Source: Papio anubis (taxonomy: Eukaryota > Chordata > Mammalia > Primates > Cercopithecidae). From it: DNA of 64,000 nt. This document shows positions 55,780 to 64,000 of this stretch, one piece after another. How positions within the stretch are numbered: the first letter of the stretch is position 1; each line of letters opens with the position of its first letter. The stretch covers positions 62,001 to 126,000 of the forward strand of contig NW_022166823.1 of NCBI RefSeq assembly GCF_008728515.1, written 5' to 3'. Both the position numbers and the translations under genes were made by a program. A model generated the notes under the pieces. The model did not search any database, was not told the DNA's origin, and worked only from the letters and a program-made list of their open reading frames with translations.

Positions 55780-58775
55780 ACAAAATTAATTCAACCCACA
55801 GGGGATTCTTTGCAAAGACTAGTAAAAATTAAACTCTAGATGAAGAACAAAAAAGACACAAATTACCAAAATCGAGAATGAAAGAAGAGATATCACTACA
55901 GACTTAACAGGCATTAGAAATATAAATGAATGCACATTAATGAATTCAAAGTGATAGATGAAATGGTTTAATTCCTTGAAAGACACAAACACAAAATACT
56001 GATGAGAGAAATCAAAGAGAAAAATGAAAAACATCACTCACAATTCTACATACTGCATTGATTCGTTCATGTGATGTTACGGAAAAGGCAATGGGGTTGG
56101 GGAGTAAACCAGGGGTTTCCTGGGGTTAAGAGCTGGGGAAGAGTTTGACTACAAAAAGGTACCACAAGGGCATGTTTCTGGGCAATGGAACTCTAGTGAA
56201 TCTTGATTGTGGTGGTGAAGTCTACATGACAATGCAATTGTCAAAACTCAGAAATGTACACCAAAAAGAATAAATTCTCCATAAGTAGATAAGTTAAACA
56301 ACAAATGTTAAAAAATTAAATAAGGCTGTTCTACAGGTAGTTGTCAAACTTTTAAGTGCACAACAATCACCAGCTCCAGTAAAAGTGAAGCAGAAAAAAC
56401 ATTTGACAAAATACAACATCCACTCATGACAGAACTTTCGCAGACTAAAAATATAATGGAACTTATAAAAATGCTTTCCCCTATGATCAGAAACAAGGCA
56501 GAGATGTGTACTCTTGACATACCTATTCAACACTGTACTGAAAATCAGCCAGTGTAGTGAGGCAAGAAAAAGATTAGATTAGAAAGGAATACAGATTAGA
56601 AAGGAAGAAGTCAAACTGACCCTATTAATAATACACAACATGTGTCTCTACAGAAAATCCCAAGGAATCTACCAAAAAACAAAAATTTCTAGTGAGTATA
56701 GCAACACCAGAGAATACAAGGTCAACGCACAAAAATCAGGTGTGTTTCTATACACTAACAATGTACAACTGGAAACCAAAATTTTTATTTTTTTATTATT
56801 ATTATTATTTTTGAGACGGAGTCTTGCTCTGTTGCCCAGGCTGGAGTGCAGTGGCCCAATCTCAGCTCACTGCAAGCTCCGCCTCTTGGGTTCACGCCAT
56901 TCTCCTGCCTCAGCCTCCCGAGTAGCTGGGACTACAGGCGACCATCACCAGTACCGGCTAATTTTTTTGTATTTTTTAGTGGAGACGGGGTTTCACCATG
57001 TTAGCCAGGATGGTCTCAATCTCCTGACCTCATGATCCACCTGCCTCAGCCTCCCAAAGTGCTGGGATTACAGGCGTGAGCCACTGCACCCGGCCGGAAA
57101 CCAAAATTTTAAAACAATATGATTTAAAATAGCTCTAGAAGAATAAATTATACATTATGTAATGTAACATATGTCTAAACAAAACGTGTAGATCTGTATT
57201 CAGAAAATCATGAAACACTAATGCAAGAAATTAAAGAACACTTAAATGAAGGGACATGTTATATTCATGAACTGGAAAACTCAATGTGATAAACACAGAT
57301 CTACTGATTTAACACAATGTCAATGAAAATCCCAGCTAAATATTTGGTAGATGTAAATAAGCCAATTCTAAAATGCATATGGAAAGGCAAAGGAACCAGA
57401 ATCGCTAAAAACAATTTTGGAAAAAAAGAATAAATTGGGAGGAATCAAACTATCCAGTCTTAAGATTTACTATCAAGCTACAGTAAATATGATATCTTGG
57501 TACTGGTGAAGAGATATACACATAGATCAATTTAGCAGAACACGGTACAGAAATAAACCCGAACAAGTGGTGTTGGGGTGGTTGGTCATTCATATGTAAA
57601 GAAATATACCCCAACTTAACCATCACATATTATAAAAAAGTTAACTCAAAATGGATCACAGATTTAAGTGTAAAACCGTAAAACTTCTAGAACAAGAGAA
57701 AATCTTCATGACCTGCGGCTAGGCAGGCTTCTTAGAGATGACATCAAAAGCACAATCCAAAAAAGATAACATTGATAAATCAGATGTCATTAAAATTAGA
57801 AACTTTTGTAAAGACACTATTAAGAGAATGAAAAGACAAGCTACAGGCTGAGAAGAAATATTTGCAAATCACACATCCAACAAAGGACTTACATCCAGAA
57901 TATATAAATAGCTCTCAAAAATCAACAATAGGAAAAATATAACCCAATGTAAAACTGGGCAAAGCATGCATACAGACACTACAGCAAAGAAGATATAAGG
58001 CTGGCAAAGAAACAACAACAACAAAAATATCTGCTGAACACCATTAGCCATTAGGGAAAAGTAAATTAAAGTCACAATGCTTAGAATGGCTAAAATTTAA
58101 AAAAAAAATAAGAAAAATACTAAGTGCTGATGAAGATGTAAATAAACTGGAACTTTCTACATCATTAGTGGGAATGCAAAATGGTACAGATACTACAGTT
58201 TGGCAGTTTCTTAAACATACATTTTCCATATGACTCAGTAACCCCACTCCTGGCTTCATACCCTACAGAAATAAGCACAAAAAAAACTGTACATGAATGT
58301 TTATATCAGCTCTCTTCATAAATGCCAAAAAGTGGGGGAAAAAGTCTATCAACCAGTGAATAGATAAACTGTGATATATGCATAAAGTGGATACTTCTGT
58401 TAAACAGAAGTAAACAGAAATGAAGTATTGATACATACAACAACTTGGATGAATGTCAAGAGCAATTTGCTAAGTAAAAGAATCCGGTCTCAAATTTTAC
58501 ATACAGCATCAGTTCATTTACATGACATTCTCAAAAAGACAAAAATAGAGTTTTAGTGGTGATGGTAGTTGCCAGTGGTTACAGATATGGTGAGGGGTGA
58601 TTATGAGGGAAGACATGAGGGGAGTTTTTGGGGTGACAGAACTGTTCTTTTTCTGACTATGGTAGTTGTTATACAAACTATACCTGTGTTTAATAGAATT
58701 GTACACCAAAAATAACAAAATAGCCAATTTTACTGTAGAAACATTTTTTAAAAACTTGTTTTAAAAACCTGGAAA
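55780..58775 (+). mobile_element. L1 (ORF2 to 3' end), part downstream of hAT
   Basis: Continues the L1 at 52140-52511 through ORF2 to a 3' end with TAATAGAATTGTACACCAAA. Frames are broken. The Alu at 56786 splits it. Confidence 0.75.
56786..57095 (-). mobile_element. Alu (Y-type)
   Basis: Antisense Alu with a (TTA)n-containing tail, bounded by a perfect 15-base duplication GGAAACCAAAATTTT (56771-56785 and 57096-57110). Confidence 0.95.
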
Positions 58776-58820
58776 CACGACCTCAGTTATAAGGCATGGT
58801 CTATAAATGTTATCATTTCT

Positions 58821-59108
58821 TTTTTTTTTTTTTTTTTTTGAGACGGAGTCTCGCTCTGTCGCCCAGGCTGGAGTGCAGTGGCGCAATCTCGGCTCACTGC
58901 AAGCTCCGCCTCCCGGGTTCACGCCATTCTCCTGCCTCAGCCTCCCGAGTAGCTGGGACTACAGGCGCCCACAACCGCGCCCGGCTAATTTTTTGTATTT
59001 TTAGTAGAGACAGGGTTTCACCGTGGTCTCGATCTCCTGACCTTGTGATCCACCCGCCTCGGCCTCCCAAAGTGCTGGGATTACAGGCGTGAGCCACCGC
59101 GCCCGGCC
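58821..59108 (-). mobile_element. AluYd-type element
   Basis: Near-consensus antisense AluY in which TTTCACCGTG runs straight into GTCTCGATCTCC, the roughly 12-base deletion of AluYd. A perfect 15-base duplication AATGTTATCATTTCT flanks it (58806-58820 and 59109-59123). Confidence 0.93.
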
Positions 59109-59123
59109 AATGTTATCATTTCT

Positions 59124-60224
59124 AACAACTGGTTTCTTAGGAAATTTTTTTTAGATTATCAAAACATAACCAATCATTGTTCTTCAACTCTTCAATACTC
59201 TGAAATAGTTGGTGGATTCTATAACCTACCAATATTCAGTGAGATTAAGGAATATCTCCAGGGGTTATTCCTATTCTATTTTGATACCTAATTCCAATTC
59301 TACACTGCAAATCCTTGATGCCAGCTGTCTGTTGAGTAGCTACTCTAACCATAAACCTTTAACAACCTTGTACGGTGTACTGGGCACACAAAGAAAAATA
59401 TGACATGGTCCTAGAAATAGAAGAACTTTCAGTGTATAGATATAGATACAGAGAAATAAGAAACAAAGAGCTACAAGACTTAGGCAAGGCAAACTCTATA
59501 CTGGAACACAAAATTCATCACCATCCTTCTCCAATATACAACTCTCTTGCATCCCCTAGCTTTCCCAAGTAAGGACCATTCTGTAAGTTGCAACGAATGA
59601 AAACCTTAGAGTAGCTGCTGGCATTTCCCTTTCACGGTCTTGGATATAAGCAATTTATGATCCTCAATGTTTGACAATTATGACAATCAATCAAACAATA
59701 TTATACTAAGTCGATGTTAGAGATTTGCTTTAAAATACTGAAACAAAAAAATAGGGACGGGGCGTTGATACAAGATTGGCAAATGTTAACAAGGGTTGAA
59801 GCTGGGTGATGCTTCCACAGAATTATTTTAGTCATATTACATTTGGCTATGCTTATAAATTTCCGTAGTAAAAACTTAAGGGAAAATTAAAGCTATGAAG
59901 CTTATTTGGTTAAACATAGGTAAAAATTCAAAAAGAAGTCTACCGAAGAGGAAAATATTGAAATATTAATATTGTTATTGTTATAGCTTGTGGTTAGCAT
60001 AATTTTTTTCTTTTACACTTTCTATACTTTCTTAATCTTTTACAATATGCAATCATTTATATAATTAGAATGTGAACCATAAATATTTCAAGTGAAATTA
60101 AATTACAGATAACTAAAACGACATCAAAAATTCAAAGCTCATTAACTTCGCTTTCAGGGTCCTCTAGAAAAATCCAAACATGTCTTCTGAAGTTGATACT
60201 AAACACATCAAGAACTAAAGCAAT
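59124..60224. other. ZNF112 intron 1, unassigned
   Basis: No gene. About 59795-59900 (TTGAAGCTGGGTGATGCTTC) resembles the 3' end of an old transposon. Confidence 0.4.
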
Positions 60225-60425
60225 GGATGGAAACTATTTGAATTCAAATCCCAGCTCAGGCTCTTACCACCTGGGTGACCTAAACCAGCCTATGCTCTGT
60301 GTCTGTTTGCTTATCTTTAAGATGAAAATGGTAGTACCCAACCCAGCCTCAAAGGGCTCTTGTGAGGATTAAATACGTTAATTCATATCAAACTCTTAGA
60401 ATAATCAACACTAAATGTTTAAATA
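60225..60425 (+). mobile_element. MIR element
   Basis: TTGAATTCAAATCCCAGCTC, CTTATCTTTAAGATGAAAAT and GTGAGGATTAAATACGTTAA are MIR landmarks. Confidence 0.8.
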
Positions 60426-60889
60426 CTGTCTTTATTACTCATACCCAAGTACTCCCTCATCCGTTTCTGCATTTATTGAACAACTATCAGGGCATCTTCG
60501 AGCAGAATTGCCCAAGGAATGAAGGAAATATCGTCTCCCCTGGAAAGAAAGGATGATAAGTACTACTCAGGTGAGACTCCGCTGCCAACTGCCAAAGGAT
60601 CATTCTCTCCTTCTCCCTGCAGCCTTTTTCAAGAAGTCAAGGCTAAAGAAGGAAAGGAGGATGGGAGAAATCAGCACTGCTGCATGAATTACAGCGGACT
60701 ACCCAGAGAGCCGGGAGTGAACCTCTCCTAAAGAAAAATCTCTCACTGATCAGAAAAGGGCCAGGGATACTCTGCAGCTGGAGCTCTGACCCCATCCTGG
60801 GTTCACAGACGCTTTCAGGGAACTGAGTGCTTCTCAGAAAATGAAAAAGTGCTAATAACAAGAGACCCATCTTTTACCATCTGTCAGGC
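60426..60889. other. ZNF112 intron 1, paralogous to ZNF235 intron 1
   Basis: AGCTCTGACCCCATCCTGGG (60781-60800) matches the 19434-19453 sequence of ZNF235. The rest is diverged and has no gene. Confidence 0.5.
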
Positions 60890-61040
60890 TCTGTTCTAAC
60901 TCTTTTTATTTAACTCTCAAAAGAACTCCATTAGATAGGTATTAGTACCATTTTTTAAGAAAAAGAAACATAGGCAGAGAGATTAAGATATGCGCCTGTT
61001 ATTACACTGCTATTAAGTGGCAGAGCTGGCTGATGGCCAG
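60890..61040 (-). mobile_element. MIR element near ZNF112 exon 1
   Basis: Antisense MIR (TTAGTACCATTTTTTAAG, CTATTAAGTGGCAGAGCTGG), 256 bases from the exon 1 donor. Positional equivalent of 19540-19690. Confidence 0.8.
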
Positions 61041-61295
61041 GGGAAAGGGCTGGGGGAGCACAGAACCCAGGAGATCCCCAGTCCCTGCGATGTAGGATCC
61101 TGGACTCCCAGCGCTAAGTGGGGATGCGCCAGCCGCCCCACACTGGAGAAGGCTCATTCAAGAAAACACAAATCCCGCCCTTCGCCGCAAGTGGATTCTC
61201 CTCCCCTAGAGCGACTGCCCGGTTGCTACCGGCCCCCAGCAAAAGGAACATCAGTATGGACAGAAGGAGCAGGACGCAGGGCGGGGAGGGCTCAC

Positions 61296-61400
61296 CTTTC
61301 TGGGAGGAACGAAGGCCGCGGCCTAGCGTACCTGGGGCGGAAGTGGCTCTGCCTGCAGAGACCTCCTGGACTACGCTTCCCAGAATTCCCGACGGGATCA
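61296..61400 (-). other. ZNF112: ZNF112 noncoding exon 1 (approximate 5' end)
   Basis: The donor CAGAAAG/GTGAGCC ends the exon at 61296 in GC-rich DNA, at the same place relative to the promoter motifs as in ZNF235. The 5' boundary is not determined by sequence. Intron 1 from here to 47306 is about 14 kb, against 1.5 kb in ZNF235. Confidence 0.55.
61370..61389 (+). promoter_or_regulatory. SBS-like motif, proximal copy in ZNF112 promoter
   Basis: ACTACGCTTCCCAGAATTCC matches the SBS consensus except near the middle and 3' end. It is 31 bases from the GGAA core at 61339. Confidence 0.75.
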
Positions 61401-61456
61401 GGGAGCCGGCCTCAGCCTCCTAGAGCGGAAGTTGCCCGACTACACGGGGCTCCCAA

Positions 61457-61476
61457 ACTACACTTCCCAGAATTCC
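61457..61476 (+). promoter_or_regulatory. SBS-like motif, distal copy in ZNF112 promoter
   Basis: ACTACACTTCCCAGAATTCC, an SBS-type site 30 bases from the GGAA core at 61427. Confidence 0.75.
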
Positions 61477-61480
61477 TAGA

Positions 61481-62325
61481 ATAACTCTCCACCTCTCTGC
61501 CTGCCTGGGACGCAAGTGCAGGCTGCCAAGCTGACAGCCCGGATCGTATTTCGAGTGTGCGGATCCCAAAGGAATTCCTTAACTCCCCCTTCCCGGAACC
61601 GAAATGCTTCCAAAGACAGAGAGCTCGTATATATGTTTCTCTATTTTCCCCAGCGGACCGTGCATGAAAGGCGCCTTTCCTGGCGCGTGTGTCTCTGACC
61701 CTGTGGATCTTATGGACAATTCCCGGAATTTCTTGCAGGGCAGCACTTCCCCTTAAGTCGTCTCTTTCTCGTTTGGATAGTCAGTATTTGTATAGTCACT
61801 ATTCTCTTTTGGTTAGCCGTCTAATTTTCTACTGCTAGTCCAGCTCTACTGCCTTCCCCCTAGAGTTTGAAATTTATTTTTTCTTCAAAAGCGACACAAA
61901 CCCAAATAAACTCAACCAAATCGGACTTTATCTACCTACCTATCTACCAACCAAGAAAATATCCCATAAAGGAGAGAACGGAGAAGCTTGCAATACAGGA
62001 AGAAAAAAAAAAAGAATTACAGAACGGAAGCGATGTGTGCGCTAAAAATGCAGGTACTGAAAGGAAATTGGGCTGACTTGTACTGGACACCGAATTTAAG
62101 GAATACAGGATCTCAACCTTTCTTTGGATTACTTTTTTATTCCATTTTGGTGTGGATGCGTCTGAAACTGATAGTGCTGTTGCTACCTACCATAATGTGT
62201 TTGTTGCAAGATCCACAAGAACGTGGATGCCAAGAATCCACAGAAAACAGATGCAGCCGTTGATGAGGCCATAAGCAGAAACAGCAATCGGTTCCCACGT
62301 TTCCTCTGCTTTAACTACTGATGAT
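61481..62325. other. Upstream flank of ZNF112
   Basis: Unique-looking DNA. 62068-62115 resembles 20340-20395 beyond ZNF235, marking the edge of the duplicated unit. No gene recognised. Confidence 0.45.
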
Positions 62326-62340
62326 GAAATGCGAGTCACT

Positions 62341-62648
62341 GGCCGGGCGCGGTGGCTCACGCCTGTAATCCCAGCACTTTGGGAGGCCGAGATGGGAGGA
62401 TCACGAGGTCAGGAGATCGAGACCATTCTGGCTAACACGGTGAAACCCCGTCTCTACTAAAAATACAAAAAATTAGCCGGGTGCGGTGGCGGCCACCTGT
62501 AGTCCCAGCTACACAGAAGGCTGAGGCAGGAGAATGGCATGAACCCGGGAGGCGGAGCTTGCAGTGAGCCAAGATTGTGCCACTGCACTCCAGCCTGGGC
62601 GACAGAGCAAGACTCCGTCTCAAAAAAAAAAAAAAAAAAAGAAAGAAA
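62341..62648 (+). mobile_element. Alu (Y-type)
   Basis: Near-consensus sense AluY. Perfect 13-base duplication GAAATGCGAGTCA at 62326-62338 and 62649-62661. Confidence 0.95.
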
Positions 62649-62661
62649 GAAATGCGAGTCA

Positions 62662-64000
62662 TAAGCCAAATGGAAGGGCTGTAGTGATACAGATAAAATG
62701 TTACTATTATGGGAAGGGATACGTCCCTTGTAAAATCTTGAAATTTTTTTCTTCTTTGAGAAAAATCTATCACCTATTTTCACCCTGCTCTTGATATAGC
62801 AAACACTGTAAGTTGTCTTATGGAGGACAGGATGATTTAGGGAGGACGGTAAAGGGGTTGACTCAATCAAGAAAAGGAATCTGAAAATGCTCAGTGGCTT
62901 AAAAGGCACTATTAAGAGATGAGACTATTTGATTCTTAACAACTCCTTTCCAAGGAAATGTTTTTGAAAATACATATGGTTTACCTATTAAAGAGGATCA
63001 ATCTGATAATGGGTAAGGGTTTTTTTGTTTTGTTTTGTTTTTTGATAAAATGAAAGGAAAATTTAAAAATACAAGGGACAGAATAATACTTTGTGTACTT
63101 CCACTTCTAGTAATAATAAAACTAGTGATTTGGAACAAACATCTGGCAGATGAAAAGTTAGCAAACTTTTTAAATGTCAAAAGGCATCAAAAGACAAGAT
63201 AATGGAGAAATGGTGGGTCAAAATTCAGAAACAGTTGAGACAGTTATGCATTTGGGGCTACTTTTCTCCTGGGGATGAATGGTCTAGTCTAGGATCTGAA
63301 AAGCCTAGAAGCTCTGCAGCACTTTTGACACCTATATGAAGCTGGGGGAACAAAAGATTCTAGCAAAAACTAAAATGCACATCTTTTCAAGAGCACATAA
63401 GATTTGTACAAATGAGTAAAATAATAAGGGATTTCAAAACACTGAAATACTAAATATGTTTTTGAATACAATGAAATTTGGCTAGAAATCAATAAAAACA
63501 CAACTAAATGATTCATGTGTGCATTTAATAAATATTGTCTCATCTCCAAACCCACCATTTTTCACTCTGCTTTATGGGGCTGGAATGGCGGAATCTGCAG
63601 CCAATCTTTCCCGACCTCCACACCCCCAATCTGGTTCTGTGTTGGGCAACTATTAGCAGAAGAGTATAGGGGAGGTGGGGGCAGGGAGATATACTATATC
63701 CTGTGCCTGCCAGTCAACAGTACTTTTTCTTGTAGCAGCTGCCTAATTTGCAGTTTTTCTAACACTTGAATAACCAATTTCATCATGGCTCCTTGTAAAC
63801 ATTATTAAACAACTTCCCAAAGACTGATCCTTAGTTGTCTAAGTCCTGAAACTGCAGGGCCCTGCTTCTGAGCTCAGAGACAGCAGAACCAGCCAACACT
63901 GGCCTCTCCTCAGAGGCCTGAGTTTCAGAAGAGCATGACCTTCCTCTAGACTTCTAAGTTTTAGTAATTCCTGTCTCTTCACTTTGTTTCCGCAGACCTC
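62662..64000. other. Intergenic DNA, nothing recognised
   Basis: AT-rich sequence without a credible exon. The GC-richer end (63840-64000) may be an old repeat. Confidence 0.4.

Larger units (their letters stand above)
61240..61480 (-). promoter_or_regulatory. ZNF112: ZNF112 CpG-rich promoter
   Basis: GC-rich, TATA-less segment with two ETS GGAA cores in GCGGAAG context (61339-61342 and 61427-61430) and two SBS-type sites (61370-61389 and 61457-61476). Motif order and spacing match the ZNF235 promoter. Confidence 0.75.

Noticed and set aside
61017..61484. 155-codon plus-strand frame across the ZNF112 promoter
   Set aside because: Same reason: a CpG-rich promoter artefact covering a MIR relic and SBS sites.

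Overview
This window is nuclear DNA of a catarrhine primate. It has about 22 Alu copies of J, S and Y type, several mosaic L1 elements, MIR/L2 relics, old DNA transposons and LTR elements, and two spliced KRAB zinc-finger genes with long introns. One Alu (about 30241-30547) carries variants I associate with Old World monkey AluYR subfamilies, so a cercopithecid such as macaque or baboon is my best guess; this is inference. The two genes match the ZNF235-ZNF112 pair of the chromosome 19q13.31 KRAB zinc-finger cluster.

Both genes lie on the minus strand. ZNF235 fills 1-about 20030: CpG-rich promoter and noncoding exon 1 (ends 19934), start-codon exon (18335-18397), KRAB-A exon (14896-15022), KRAB-B exon (14107-14202), and the first 1020 bases of the zinc-finger exon (1-1020), whose 3' part lies off the window. 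Its 13 kb intron 4 holds three L1 segments, seven Alus and two processed pseudogenes of mitochondrial proteins (MRPS15 and NDUFA3). ZNF112 is complete: promoter and exon 1 (ends 61296), start-codon exon (47257-47305), KRAB-A exon (44417-44543), KRAB-B exon (40829-40924) and zinc-finger exon (31704-34207). The joined frame is open for 913 codons plus stop. About 11.6 kb of repeat-rich DNA separates the two genes.

The genes are tandem duplicates. They share exon sizes (127 and 96 bases), splice phases, a MTKFQ start, and old MIR relics at matching distances from homologous exons. Both promoters contain two ETS-plus-SBS (ZNF143/THAP11-type) modules with the same 30-31 base internal spacing. Both products should be nuclear DNA-binding repressors. 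In both, however, the KRAB-A box has leucine where the usual tryptophan of the EEW motif sits.

The rest is repeats: a Tigger1 fragment, a 3.3 kb hAT transposon inside an L1 with its 8-base target duplication still visible, a MaLR LTR with part of its internal region, ERVL-like LTRs, L2/MIR pieces and microsatellites. I found no tRNA, rRNA, CRISPR array or prokaryotic-type system, and nothing that looks like a new multi-gene system. The most interesting signals are the duplicated promoter grammar, the shared retroposon markers, the decayed zinc fingers of ZNF112, and an unrecognised stretch beside the ZNF235 promoter.
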